Numbered from the stretch's first letter, positions 40,101 to 52,749 are shown. The stretch is 64,000 nt of DNA from Cricetulus griseus (GCF_003668045.3 NW_023276806.1:229829187-229893186); one strand, 5' to 3'. Translations and numbers: made by a program. The notes: a model not told the origin generated them from the sequence alone.

Positions 40101-43100
40101 TCTCCTGCTTTGCCTTTCTTGTTCAGTGTGGCTGGTTGACCGTCTTCCCCCATACTACATCTACTTCAGCCAGGGCCTGGCGTTTTTTACTGTACCTGGT
40201 GATGGGGAGCTGGAGCCAGCGACCTCTGGGATCACTTCTCACTCTGTCCTCTTACCAATTCTGTTGTAGGTTGTGAACTTCCCTCCAGCACTTTATGAGT
40301 ATGTAACTGGAGAGCTTGGGCTAGCCCTGGTGCTGGTCTTGAACAAGGTGGATCTGGCTCCACCGGCCCTTGTGGTGGCCTGGAAGCATTACTTTCACCA
40401 GCACTACCCTCAGCTCCACATTGTCCTGTTCACCTCTTTCCCTCGGGACTCGAGAACGCCACAGGAGCCTGGTGGTGGTAAGTGGGCCGTGGAGAGGGCC
40501 GTGGGTGAGGTGAGCATGCGGTGGGGGCGGGGCGGGGCGGGGTGAGGTGAGCAGGCGGTGGAGGGGGGGATGAGGTGAGCAGGCCAGTGTGAGTGAACAG
40601 AGAAGCCTGTTGGCAAAGGAACCTGATTTGATGCATCTTCACCCTCTCACCTCAGTCTTGAAGAAGAATCGAAGGCGGGGGAGAGGATGGACTCAGGCGC
40701 TGGGGCCAGAGCAGTTGCTAAGAGCCTGCGAAGCCATCACTGCGGGGAAAGGTATGTATGTCCCTTGGAGGGGGCTATGGAAGGCTTTGGGGGCAGCTGA
40801 AGGGTTCACTTCTCAATATCCCTCCGTTACGTGTGTTTAGGAAGGTTGTTGAATAAGGAGCAACCCCTAATGGTAGGAAGGACAGGAGCAGGAGGTGGCT
40901 AGGAACCTCCATGGCTTGACGCCCCCAGTCCTAGCTGCTTTTATGTCTAACTCCCGAGTGGGGTCCAGTGCAGACTGGGGAGTTTTTCAGTCTGCTCTAG
41001 TACACATGTGCTCGCTGTGGTTTCTATGGATGCTGGTGATACCAACTGTGTGTTATCCATAGTGCCCTGGGGGTAAGGGAAACCCCCTTTATTTATCGTC
41101 ATCATCTTCTTCTTTGGGCAGTGGACTTGAGCAGCTGGCGTGAGAAGATTGCTAGGGACATGGCCGGGGCCTCCTGGGGTAACGGCTCTGGCGAGGAGGA
41201 GGAAGAAGAAGATGGGCCAGTGGTCTTGGTAGAGCAGCAGACTGACTCAGCGATGGAGCCCACAGGCCCCTCCAGGGAGCGCTACAAGGATGGAGTGGTG
41301 ACCATCGGCTGTGTGGGTAAGAACGTAGTGGCCTGCCTGCCATATGGCTTCCTTAGGCACTGTGTTTCAGTGTTTCTGGAGGGGGGAAGCTAGGAATATT
41401 TGGGCTGCAGGTTCTTCAAGGGAAGAACCCCACTGTCCGTCCTGGGGGGACTGAAGGGAACCTACTGCACTGTGCTTAAGTTCTAGTGAATGAATGAGTT
41501 TGCCAATGCACAGTTCAAGAAGGGAGGTGAGGAATGGCAGGCGCAGTGCTGAGCCTGATGCTTCTTATATACTGCCCTGAGTGACTGGTAGAGTCATTGT
41601 TCCGTTGTGAGTGTTGGTTCCTCATACAGGGATCCCTAAGTCATAGCAGGAGGGCAGAAGTATCAGCTTCCTCTAGGTCAGAGCCCTGTTCAGGGTGGTC
41701 GCAGGTGTGGTGGGATCGCCTTTAATCCTAGCACCTGGAGACAGGCAGGCAAATCTCTGAGTTCAAGGCCAGCCTGGTCTACAGTAGAGTGGCAGTTTTC
41801 AACCAGTGGGTCGAGACCCCTGCGAGGATCGACTTTCACAGCAGTCAGATACCAGATGTCCTGCATATCAGATGCTTACATTACTATTTATAATGCTAAA
41901 TGATAGTTACGAAGTAACAGTGAAAATTTTATGGCTGGGGGTCACCACAACATGAACTGTATTACAGGGTTGCAGTGTTAGGAAGGTTGAGAACCACTGC
42001 TGTAGAGGAAAAGGAATGTGTGATTGGGGTCTAAGATCTCTTCTCATTTTGGGGGGTATAAGAGGTGACAAGAGACCTTGTCTATTTAATGTCTTAGATA
42101 TTTGTGGGGTTTGGTTTAGTCTTAGATTTAGTTTTTATGTGTGTTTGTGTTACCCCAAGCTGTTCCTCCCCTGACAGCCTCTCTGGCCCAGAGTAAGGGC
42201 TATTCCATAATCCCTTGCATTGCCTTCCTAGGTTTCCCCAATGTGGGGAAGTCCTCGCTGATCAACGGGCTGGTGGGGCGGAAGGTGGTGAGTGTCTCCA
42301 GAACGCCAGGCCACACCCGGTACTTCCAGACTTACTTTCTCACCCCTTCAGTGAAGCTCTGCGACTGTCCGGGCCTTATCTTCCCGTCTCTGCTGCCCAG
42401 GCAGCTGCAGGTGTGTTGGGTTACGGGGCTGGGGAGAAGGCTGAGCTGGGGAAGGTGCTGAGTGACTGCTGTTTCCACAGGTTCTGGCTGGAATCTACCC
42501 CATCTCTCAGATCCAGGAGCCCTACACTGCTGTGGGGTACCTGGCCTCCCGAATCCCCGTGCAGGCTCTGCTGCACCTGCGCCACCCAGAGGCGGAGGAC
42601 CCTTCAGCGGAGCACCCCTGGTGTGCCTGGGACATCTGCGAAGGTAGGCTTCATGGTCTCTGCATTTGTCTCTTGCCTACCCTGCCCTCCCAATGAACAT
42701 TCTGGCCTGGGGGAAGGGGGCTGTCTCATACCCCAGGTGTCTTTTCCTCATGCCTGGACTGTGTGGGACTGACAGGACTGGAACCTAGTTCACGGGCCTC
42801 CCTTACTGACATGATTTTCTCCTTTCAGCGTGGGCAGAGAAACGAGGTTATAAAACAGCCAAGGCAGCTCGCAATGATGTGTACAGAGCAGCCAACAGCC
42901 TTCTGCGGCTGGCTGTGGATGGCCGTCTCAGCCTGTGCTTCCACCCACCTGGTTACAGTGAACAGAGAGGTGAGAGCCCGGTGTTCTCTGCAGTCCCTGC
43001 TGACAGGTGAGGCCAGACAGAGGGTCACGACGGGGCCAGCTTTGATGATATCGTACTGATCTGCAAATATGGGTGACTGGGGATTGAAGATGCACAAGCT

Positions 43101-43447
43101 TTGTCAAGCTCTGCAAATGGCTGGGAGAGTGAAGGGGTACACACTAGCCCTCTGAAGAATTGCCTCTTCTCTCTTGCTCACACACGTCTTTGTGTTCCTC
43201 AGGTACCTGGGAGACTCATGCGGAGACGACTGAGCTGGTGGTGTTGCAGGGTAGGGTGGGGCCAGCAGGAGATGAGGAGGAGGAGGAAGAGGAGGAAGAG
43301 CTGAGCAGCTCCTGTGAGGAGGAAGGAGAGGAAGACCGGGATGCTGATGAAGAAGGAGAAGGCGATGAGGACACCCCAACCTCAGGCCCTGGGTCCTGCC
43401 TAGCTGCCCGCAACCCATACGCCCTGCTGGGCGAGGGCGAGTGCTGA
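37146..43447 (+). CDS. GNL1: GNL1, guanine nucleotide-binding protein-like 1 (HSR1), circularly permuted GTPase
   Basis: YlqF/YawG-type GTPase related to ribosome-assembly GTPases such as GNL2 and GNL3. Twelve coding exons in phase: 37146-37218, 37624-37789, 38081-38217, 38778-38929, 39027-39098, 40270-40477, 40656-40751, 41122-41316, 42232-42410, 42481-42643, 42829-42969 and 43203-43447; 608 aa, near the human length. The basic N terminus (MPRKKPFSVKQKKKQLQDKR) suits nucleolar or RNA targeting. The G motifs are permuted: G4 NKVD (exon 6) precedes G1 GFPNVGKSS and G3 DCPG (exon 9). An acidic Glu-rich tail ends NPYALLGEGEC. There are two acidic tracts, in exons 8 and 12. The start ATG at 37146 lies in the CpG island and matches the known N terminus. 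Confidence 0.97.
38395..38640. repeat. B1 nested in a B1-like element, GNL1 intron
   Basis: A full B1 (+) at about 38401-38550 with a poly(A) tail splits an older B1-like copy whose halves lie at about 38330-38395 and 38555-38640. Confidence 0.75.
41790..41999 (+). mobile_element. SPIN-like non-autonomous hAT DNA transposon
   Basis: A 210-bp element starts TGGCAGTTTTCAACC and ends GGTTGAGAACCACTG, terminal inverted repeats matching the SPIN family ends I recall. It is flanked by the near-identical 8-bp sequences CAGTAGAG (41782-41789) and CTGTAGAG (42000-42007), the size expected of hAT target duplications. No transposase is encoded. It sits in GNL1 intron 8 at the end of a B1 (about 41703-41785), so it appears younger than that B1. 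Confidence 0.8.
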
Positions 43448-43530
43448 GCCCCCCTTCCTGTCTCCATTGTCCTCGGTAGCTTTGCTTTTGGACTGAGCTG
43501 GAGGTCTTCCCCATGGCCACCCTGATTGTG

Positions 43531-43536
43531 AATAAA
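43531..43536 (+). terminator. GNL1: Poly(A) signal of GNL1
   Basis: AATAAA 84 bp after the stop codon, giving a very short 3' UTR of about 105 bp. Confidence 0.9.
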
Positions 43537-43743
43537 GATGGTCTGCTTTGTATCCCTTCCCTGTCGTCTGTAGTGAGAGCGGCTGACAGCTGTGGGAGGC
43601 TGGGAGGCGGTTTGCCTTCACCATTCTCTCTGGGAAGCAGAGTTACCTAGGGCCTGGTGCTGACATTCCCTCCCACACAGCACTTAGTCCCCCTGGGCAG
43701 AGGAGGTCTAGGCAGGCTCACCTGCCTTTGAGCTGTGTCCTGG

Positions 43744-43757
43744 GCGCCCCCTGCTGC
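43744..43757 (-). promoter_or_regulatory. CTCF-like motif (minus orientation)
   Basis: GCGCCCCCTGCTGC is the reverse complement of the CTCF core CCASYAGRKGGCRS with one mismatch at an end position. It lies 300 bp after the GNL1 stop. Confidence 0.55.
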
Positions 43758-46700
43758 CTGGCCTGGGTTATAGCGGGTTTTTGGGTGAAGGAGCCACAGA
43801 GGTTAATAGGAATTTTCCACTCAGCAGATATTTATCAGGAGTTTGTGTCTGGACCTGTGCATAGCACAAAATGCTCTGTATGATGCAAGAGTCAGGACTG
43901 GCCATGACCAGACCTCGTGGAGCACAGATTTGGATTAAGATGGGTGTGTCTGGTCCTGCAAATCCTGGGGACTTAGAGTATAATTCTGGAATTAAGTGAG
44001 ACATAAATATACCAAGACACTTGTGAAAATGTTAGTGAGGTGTGTACAGGTGGAGAGTTCTTGCCAGCAAACGAGTGCGCACATTCAAAGTTTGAGCAGA
44101 GCAGTTTGTTCTTTAAGGGTCACATCTCATTGAGGGACTGAGAGCTGGACTGGAGAAATGACTCAGCGGTTAAGAGCACTGTCTGCTCTTCTGCAGGACC
44201 CGAGTTTAATTCCCAGCACTCACTGTCTGTGTCTCCAGTCACAGGGAATCTGGCACCCTCACACAGACATACATGCAGGCAGGCAAAACATCAATGCATA
44301 TAAAAACAAAATGCTCGTCAGCGCAGAACCAACTTCTGAGCTCTATTACTCTGGGTATGGAGCTCAGAATCTTTAAGGTCTCACCTAGGATTGGAAGGTG
44401 CCTGGGACAATGTTAGGGAGGGGGCAGCCACAGTTTGTATGGTTCGAGTGGGAGTGTGGACCCCGCGGCTAGCTTCCTGGGTGGGCAGTGTTTTCTCCAG
44501 TGTCAGCCCTGATTGGCCCACCAAAGAGAAAGGAACTTCCCCGAGAAAAGGCTGAGGCCTCCGCCCATGTGTTCCTTCAAGTTTACTCCCTTTGATGGCT
44601 CCGGTGTGGACCCAAGTCCTGGAGGCTGCACTGCCACGTGGTGTTAGGACCACAGCATGTGGACATGTATGAAGATCACACAGAATGTGCTGGAAAAGAA
44701 GAAACCTCAACTAAGAAAAGTCCAGTCTCCCGTGTAGGGTTCTTGAGTTTCACAGACAAGAGCAAAAAGTGAGGATTCTGTTGGTACTCTTTTCCCTCGA
44801 TGCTTCTGCTCACTGTCTCCTGTTGACACCTGGGCGTTTGGGAGTCAGGCTGCGGTGGAGTTGAGCTGAAGACCTCACAGGAGCCAATATTGTTTTAAAG
44901 ATTGGTCACTGTCTGGGCTGGAGAGATGGCTCAGAGATTAAGAGCACTGGCTGCTCTTCCTGAGGACCCTGGTTCAATTCCCAGCACCCACATGGCAGCT
45001 CACAACTGTCTGTAACCCCAGTTCCAGGGCATTGAATAACCTCACACAGACATTCAATTGGGCAAAACACTAATGTACATAAAATGCAAATAAATTATTT
45101 AAAAATTAAAAAGATCGGTCACTGTCATTGCTCATTTTATGGGAAAACAAGACGAGGCAAAGATCTGTTTTAGTGACAGACAGGTCACGGGGAAGGAAAG
45201 TCATGCCCTAGCCTGAAGTCAGGGAGAAACTTTCATTTCCTTCTCATGCTCAAATGCTCAAATCTTTCCTCTCTCTTGCTTGGGTTGTGTTCACTAAGTA
45301 GGTACCTGGCCACCGTAGTGGTCTGTGGCTCTGTCATGCAGCTAGCCAGTCTAGCAGAGTAAACAAGACCCCCCCACATAGACAGGGTTTCTCTGTGTGG
45401 ATTTGGAGCCTATCCTGGAACTCACTCTGTAGGCCAGGCTGGCCTCGAACTCACAGAGATCCACCTGCCTCTGCCTCCCAAGTGCTGGGATTAAAGGCGT
45501 GCGCCACCAACACCCGGCGAAACAAGACTCTTAATGCAAGAACTTTTTATATAGCTCTCATTCTGAAGTAAGTAGCTGTGTGTGGTCCAGATGAGTCCAG
45601 TTAGCCAGACTCAGAACCAATGATGCAATCAGCAAAGGTTGAAAACTATTTGCCAGAGGTTTTGGGACAAACAAATTATTTTGAATAAGTGTCTAACCCA
45701 GCAGAACACAGCAACCAGACACCACTGCTAACTAGTTATTTGCATGTATCACTGAACTGTCACAGCTAGGATGAAGCATACTGTAAACCCCAGGGACCTA
45801 CCCACTGAATATTTGTTGAGTAATTCATGCCCGTCAATCACTGCTTGTTGACAAAAAGGGTAAAAATGGCTGCTGGTGGAGCTCCTGGTTTATTGAGTGA
45901 TGAATGCAATAAAAAACTTTTTTTTTTCTAATGTGGTAAATGCTGGGAGAAGAGTGGCATAGGACCCACTGGGGTCCTGATCCACAAGTGTTGAGACACA
46001 ATCTGGAAGCTGGCTTGTGCAGGCATGGAGGGCAGGGTAAGGTTCTCTCTGGATTTGGAGCTTATTAATTGGCTAAAATGGCTGACTGCTGAACTCCAGG
46101 GATTCTCCAAAGTACTAGGGTTGACATGCACCCTGCCACTACTGGCTTTTTGTTGTTTGGTTTTGGTTTTTTGAAACACGGTTTCTCTGTGTAGCTTTGG
46201 AGGCTGTCGTGGCACTCCCTCTCCAGAACTCACGGAGATCGGCCCGCCTCTGCCTCCCGAGTGAGTGCCGGGACAAAAGGAATGCCCCACTACCGCCCCC
46301 GCCCACAACTAGCTTTTTACAGAAGTGGTGGAGATCCAAACTCAGTTCCTTGGGCTTGTGCACCATCTCTACGGCTCTGGAAGCTGGGTCTAGACTGGAC
46401 TCAGAGTAGGTCCTGCAAGCCCACTGGTGCCAGGCAGTGGTGACGCACGCCTTTAATCCCAGCACTCAGGAGGCAGAGGCAGGCAGATCTCTGTGAGTTC
46501 GAAGCCAGCCTAGTCTACAGAGTGAGTACCAGGACAGGCTCCAAAGCAATACAGAGAAACCCTGTCTTGAATCCCCCTCCCCCCCAAAAAAAAACAACAC
46601 AAGAATCAACAACAAAAAAATTTAACCGGATGACTAAAAGGCAGAAAATCAATCGACTGTAGACCACTGTGGCTGCAACACAGATACTGATTTGGAAGGG

Positions 46701-47547
46701 GAGCATGACTGGTGGGTTCTGTAGACATCCTAGGAGGAACCCGAACCAGAACCAGTGGGAGGAAGGCAGCTGAGAGTAAATTCAGGAGGTAGATTGACAG
46801 GTCGTTGGCTTGTTTTGCAGTGTGTCTGCCTGGGTCGGTCGGGTAGGAGAGTAAGTCAAGAGTGTACATCAGGCATCGGACTTGGCAACTGGGGGCTTGG
46901 GTATCATGGACAGTTTCCAGAGACGTAAGTACAAGTGGAACTTGCAGAAGAGGTGCCGGCTGGAGATACAGAGGTGGGAGGAGAGGAATAGGTCGTCTAC
47001 AGTGTGAGCCGCGAACCTGGCTAGGAAGAAAGTGGGGGAATTTACAGACTTTTTACTTCGTGTCTGGGGAGAGGAGTCAGCCAGTTAGAGAAAACCCGGA
47101 GTGCGTAGGAGAGGGAGGAGAAGCGACCAGAGGGAGATGTTGAAGGCAACGACTTCACAGGTATGGGGAGGTTTTGACCATTGTGGTGCAATGGAGCCAT
47201 TGGAGAGGTGAGCTCAGAAGACTAACGGTCTAGCGGGAGGAGGCGCATGCCTTGGGATAAGGATGCAGCCGTCAAAGGGTCTGGCTGTGTGGGTGGAGAG
47301 AAGGCCAGCATTTGGAGCACTTGCTTCTCCCCCAGGGTTCCCAGAACCCACATTTGGATGTGACTGGCGGTGACATTCAGACGGCTGAGCGGGTGCAGCT
47401 CAGCCCTGTACTGAAATATTTATGTACCAGCAAGTAGTGACGAGTAACCCCAACGGCAGGAAAAACACCAAGGTCTGCGGTAACTTGGAACTCCGGATCC
47501 CAGCGGCCTTGACCAAAGGGTCTTTTCGCCGCACCCGCGACTTTGCA

Positions 47548-47561
47548 GTGCCACCTGCTGG
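47548..47561 (-). promoter_or_regulatory. CTCF-like motif (minus orientation)
   Basis: GTGCCACCTGCTGG is a perfect reverse complement of the CTCF core CCASYAGRKGGCRS. It is not inside a recognised SINE. Confidence 0.6.
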
Positions 47562-49169
47562 AAAAGCTGCGTCATAGCAGCCCAGAGGAAACAGTAAAAT
47601 CGCATTTGTCCCAGCAGGGCTGTGGTGTGGCCTTTAAACTCACCACCACTCCAGGCAAGACAAGAGGATCGCTGTGGATTTGTAGAATATTCTGGGCTAA
47701 ATAACAAGACCTTATCGCCATTGGGTTGCTGCTGCTTTATTTTATTTTACTTTTATTTTTTTGAAACAGGTTTTCTCTATGAAACAGTCCTGGCTGTGCT
47801 GTAACTCACCCTGTAGACCAGGCTGGCCTCGAAATCACAGAGATCCGCCTGCCTCTGCCTCCCGAAGAGTGCTTCTGGGAATAAAGGCGCCACCACCCAG
47901 CCTGCTACTGCTTTTAAACATTTAGCTGCATTCTTCTGTTTGTAGCAGGTTTCAATGACTTTTAATTAAATATTAAAGCTGAACTTGAATGATGACATAA
48001 CAAAGTTTGGAACATTTTAAAGTTTTTCTTGGGGATAGAAAAGGGCTCAGTGGTTAAGAGCAATGGGTGCTCTTCCAGAGACCCTGGGTTTGATTCCAAG
48101 CACCCACATGGTGGCTCACAACTGTCTGTAACTCCAGTTCAGATCCCCCTTGAAGTGTGAGAACCTTTTGATTCTTAGGAAAAAACAAAAAATAAATGAC
48201 ACTAATGAGCTAAAGCCCAGGATTCTTCGGTTGTAGTGTAAAAATTACAATAGTATGGAAATTATTTATAGTTTTTAAATTTTTTTTCAAGACAGGGTTT
48301 TTCTCTGTGGCTTTGGAGCCTATCCTGGCACTCACTCTGGAGACCAGGCTGGTCTCGAACTCACCGAGACCCACCTGCCTCTGCCTCCTGAGTGCTAGGA
48401 TTAAAGGTCTGCGCCACCAACACCCGGCTTAGCTTTTTAATTTTTAATTTTGAAGAATAGGACTGGAGAGATGGCTCAGCAGTTAAGAGTGTGCTTGCTT
48501 GTTTGTCCGGCGGTGGTGGTGCACACCTTTAATCCTAGCACTCGGGAGGCAGAGGCAGGAGGATCTCTGTGAGTTCGAGGACAGCCTGGTGTACAGAGCG
48601 AGTTTCTGCTCAGCCAAGGCTATATAGTGAGACCCTGTCTCAAAAAATAAAAATTGGAGGCTGGAGGGATGGCTCGGCAGTTAAGAATTTGTGGTGGTCT
48701 TCCAGGGAACTGGAGTTTGGTTCCTAGCACCCATGTTGGTAAATGCATCTCCAGGGGTTTGGACACCTATGGCCTCTGCTGGCAATCGCATTCACACGTA
48801 CACACCCCAGACAGGCCTACATACATACACTTAGACCAGGCTGGCCTGGGACTCAGAGATGTGCCAGGCTCTGCCTCCCAAGTGCTGGGATTAAAGGAGT
48901 GCACTACCCCTGTAGGGCTATAAAGAGAAATCATTAAAACGTGTGTATTCTTTCCTTTCCTTTCTCCTCCCCTCCCCTCCTCTTTTTTTTGGTTTTTCAG
49001 ACAGGGTTCCTCTGTGGCTTTGGAGTCTGTCCTGGAACCCGCTCTGTAGTTCAGGCTGGTCTCGAACTCACAGAGATCCTCCTGCCTCTGCCTCCGGAGA
49101 GAGTGCTGGGATTAAAAAGAGTTAGCTTCTTTTGCGAGTGGAGCCCATCGCAGCCGTTTCCCGGAACCC

Positions 49170-49183
49170 CCAGTAGGGGGCGT
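49170..49183 (+). promoter_or_regulatory. CTCF-like motif (plus orientation)
   Basis: CCAGTAGGGGGCGT fits the CTCF core with one mismatch at the last base. It sits at the edge of a GC-rich stretch. Confidence 0.55.
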
Positions 49184-49189
49184 CTGCTG

Positions 49190-49320
49190 ACGGAAGTAGG
49201 TCACGGGGTCTGGGAAGTCAGGGTTTTTAAGCTTCATATCTTCTTCCCTCTGTGCAAAGCCGGTTCGCCTTCGCCAGCTCCGCGGGTTTCCTCTTAAACG
49301 GTAAGCCGGGATAAACCCTT
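49190..49320 (+). promoter_or_regulatory. Candidate orphan promoter and first exon
   Basis: An ETS-type CGGAAGT at 49191-49197 and a T/A-rich TTTTTAAG at about 49224-49231 are followed by a pyrimidine-rich TTCTTCCCTC at 49241-49250, CpG-rich sequence, and a consensus-like splice donor AACG|GTAAGC near 49299. This looks like a TOP-type first exon, but no downstream exon was found. It is a suggestion only. Confidence 0.25.
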
Positions 49321-49446
49321 TACTTTCATGATTGTTATTTTTGTGCTTGTTTCTCCTCTGTGTGTGCGCGTGTGGCCTTGGCCGTCCTGGGCTCGCTCTG
49401 TCGCCTAAACCTGGGAAAGGGGCTTCTGGATAGAAATCGCGGTTAC

Positions 49447-49529
49447 CAAAAAAAAAAAGAAAAAAAAAAGAAAAGAAAAGAAAAAAAAAGAAAGAAAAGG
49501 GAAAGGGAAAGGGAAAGGGAAAGGGAAAG
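49447..49529. repeat. Purine tract with GGGAAA repeats
   Basis: An 83-bp all-purine (A/G) run on the + strand, first AAAAG-type and then about five GGGAAA units. Such mirror-repeat tracts can form triplex DNA. Confidence 0.9.
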
Positions 49530-49689
49530 GAGAGATTGCAATCCTCAAAGTTCCCCAACTTGGAGCTCTTTCTCTAGTGCTTACTTTGATTTCTTTTCCC
49601 GGCCTGGATCTTAACCCCCACCCCACCCCGCTTTACTGATTTATCCCCAAATTGTCAGGACTGCGCCGGTCTGAAGCACGTGACCCGGG

Positions 49690-49950
49690 GTTCAGAACGC
49701 GGTGCCCGGGGCAGCCCGGGGCCTGGGAGGTCGGGGCCCGGGGCTGGGAGGTCGGAGCCCGGGGCCTGGGAGGTCGGGGCCCGGGGCTGGGAGGTCGGAG
49801 CCCGGGGCAGCCCGGGGCTGGGAGGTCGGAGCCCGGGGCAGCCCGGGGCTGGGAGGTCGGAGCCCGGGGCAGCCCGGGGCCTGGGAGGTCGGAGCCCGGG
49901 CCTGGGAGGTCGGAGCCCGGGCCTGGGAGGTCGGAGCCCGGGGCCCGGGG
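49690..49950. repeat. GC-rich minisatellite (CCCGGGGC / CTGGGAGGTCGGAG units)
   Basis: GGGAGGTCGG recurs about ten times between 49726 and 49935 at irregular spacings, set by optional GCAGCCCGGGGC blocks. The array lies in a CpG-dense island of about 49.6-50.3 kb with no attached gene. Open frames on both strands here are a by-product of repeated stop-free units. Confidence 0.9.
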
Positions 49951-50176
49951 ACCGGGAAAAAAGGGTGGTGGCGGTGTTTGCAAACCCAGCTGACAGGAAG
50001 GGGCTGCCCGGCTCCCGGGGCCGCCCTCGCCCATCGGCGAGCTGCGCGGCCGCGGGAAACCTGTCTCTGTCCCGCGGGAAACCTGTCTCTGTCTCGCGGG
50101 AAGGGGGGGGCGCGGCTGTCCCCGGCCCCTCGGGAAGGGGGTGAGCGCCGGGACCCCGGCTTTAACCCCCGCACTC

Positions 50177-50255
50177 GGTGTGTGGTGGGGTGAGGTGGGG
50201 TGAGGTGGGGTGGGGTGAGGTGAGGTGGGGTGGGGTAGGGGTGGGGGGGCGGAGG
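50177..50255. repeat. G-rich GGGGTGAGGT simple repeat
   Basis: A run of GGTGGGGTGAGGTGGGG-type units on the + strand, continuing the GC-rich island. It has many G-runs and could form G-quadruplexes. Confidence 0.85.
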
Positions 50256-52050
50256 GGACGGCTCGCCCCGAGTGTGACGTCATCCTGCCCTGCAGATCCA
50301 GTTCCGGGCCACAGGGCTACCCCGTTTCAAACAAACGGGGGAAAAAAAAAAACCATAGTATTTTAAAAAGAATTTGAGAAGAGAAAGGTGGCCGGCAGGA
50401 GCGGGAGGGCGGAAGGAAAGGGATCGGCATCCCAAAGTGTGATGTGAGGAGATTTTTGGTTTTGCTTTTGTTGCTGTTGTTGTTTTTTGTTTCTCTCTGT
50501 GGCTTTGGAGTCTGTCCTGGCACTCGCTCTGCAAAACCAGGCTGGCCTCGAACTCACAGAGATCCACCTGCCTCTGCCTCCCGAGTGCTGGGATTAAAGG
50601 CGTGCGCCACCACCGCCACCCGCCTCCCTTGACGGTTTTTTAAAATTATTATTTAATTAAAAATATGCGCATTGGTGTTTTGCCGTGGGTGTTGGCTCTC
50701 CTGGAGCTGGAGTTATAGACGGCTGTGTGAGCCACCGTGTAGGGTCCTGGATTGAAGCCGGGTCCTCTTGAAGAGGAGTCGGTGCTCCTAACCACGGAGC
50801 CCCTCCCTCGCCCTTTATGGCTCAAGACAGAGGCAGCCAAGAGCCAGGCCTGGGTTCTCCTGGCAGCCGGGGCGGGGTGGCCGCGCGGACGCACTAGGGA
50901 TGCTGAGGAGAGCCTGGGCTGGCTGCTCCCTCCGTCTCTGTTCCGGAATCTCACCGCCCTGGGCCCGGTAACGGTTTATAACACCCTGCTAGGCTGACAC
51001 TGAAAGTGGATGGAAAGGTTTTGCAGAGAGCGGGACGGAGCTCGGGGAGGAGACAGCGCACCAGAGAGGCAGGGTTTGCTCACAATCCGCACCCCACCTC
51101 CTGTTCTCTGGTGGAGAGGGACCAGTCCCCCTCCCACCGCGTCTGTCACCTCCGGGGGATGACATGCATTTTATTTTATTTTATTTTTGTCCCTCTCCCA
51201 TGTGTTGATGGAACCCAGGCCCTGGCGTGCGCGGGGTGTGGTTGCAGCAGCCTGCAGTGGTTTCTGGTTGGATGCCCGGACAGGTGGGGCAGCTGATAAA
51301 CCCGGTTCCCCCCCCACCCCGTGACACTTTCCCTCCGCCGGGTTCTCAGAGCGCTGGGCGGCCTGGGATCTTAGGGTGTTGGCTTTGCAGCCGAAGCTGC
51401 TGCGCGCTGAGCCTGGCCGGGGTTCCAGGGTTGCAGCCGCTCTAACTTTGCGCCACTAGGGGGCGCCGGGGTCCTGCCTGGGGCGAAGGCTGACATTCTG
51501 AGCAGTTGTCCGGCGCTGTCGCCGCTGTACGCTGTCCTTGACTTTGGGACACCCGGAGGTGGAGTCACAGTGAGTCCCCGGTGCTGCGAGTCTGCCGCGG
51601 TGCCAGGGTGACCGAGTCATCTGGAGTTTGAGTAACTGGAGTCCGGAGCGTGCACGGGAACTGAGGGTACTGAGGACACCGTGAGTTTGTCAGTGCTGTG
51701 CCCCTCTGAGATGTCGGCTGTGATGTCACCCTGCACACCCGCTGGCTGGGCCGCTTGACTGGGTATTTGGCTGTTTGGCTGTGACACACAGACAGACTCT
51801 GAGGCTGCTGAAGGGAAACCTGCCCGACGGGACAGAACTATCTATCCGTCCCCCTCAAACGGAAGAAGAGACGCACTCCTTCACCCACAGCTACCGTGTG
51901 GTCAGGGTGGTCAGGGGGCTTGTAAAGATCAGATCGAGAGGTCAGTGACAAGTGCAAGCTGGGGGTGGTGGCGCGCGCCTTTGATCCCAGCACTCGGAGG
52001 CGGGCGGAGCTTTGAGTTGGAGGCCAGCCTGGTCTGCAGAGCCAGTTCCA
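50256..52050. other. Gene-free stretch with SINEs and a CTCF-like site
   Basis: B1 (-) 50480-50630; B2-like (-) 50650-50815; B1 (+) at about 51960-52050 leading into the CA array. 50820-51950 is moderately GC-rich, apparently unique sequence without a supported exon; the CTCF-like motif at 51453 lies within it. Confidence 0.7.
51453..51466 (+). promoter_or_regulatory. CTCF-like motif (plus orientation), perfect core
   Basis: CCACTAGGGGGCGC is a perfect match to CCASYAGRKGGCRS, in non-SINE sequence. Confidence 0.65.
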
Positions 52051-52051
52051 G

Positions 52052-52748
<697 letters not shown>

Positions 52749-52749
52749 C

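Larger units (their letters stand above)
43560..49130. other. Intergenic region downstream of GNL1, SINE-rich
   Basis: No gene recognised. B2 (+) 44140-44300 and 44905-45105; B1 (-) 45360-45530 and 46140-46330; B1 (+) 46430-46610; B1 (-) 47740-47910; B2 (+) 48030-48160; B1 (-) 48285-48430; B1 (+) 48500-48650 inserted into a B2; a mixed B2/B1 remnant 48650-48900; B1 (-) 48980-49120. 44310-44900, 45540-46130 and 46620-47730 look unique and hold no exon I can support. Confidence 0.75.

Noticed and set aside
49652..50283. Gly/Pro/Arg-rich frames of more than 150 codons on both strands
   Set aside because: Stop-free GC-rich tandem repeat; no splice or homology support.
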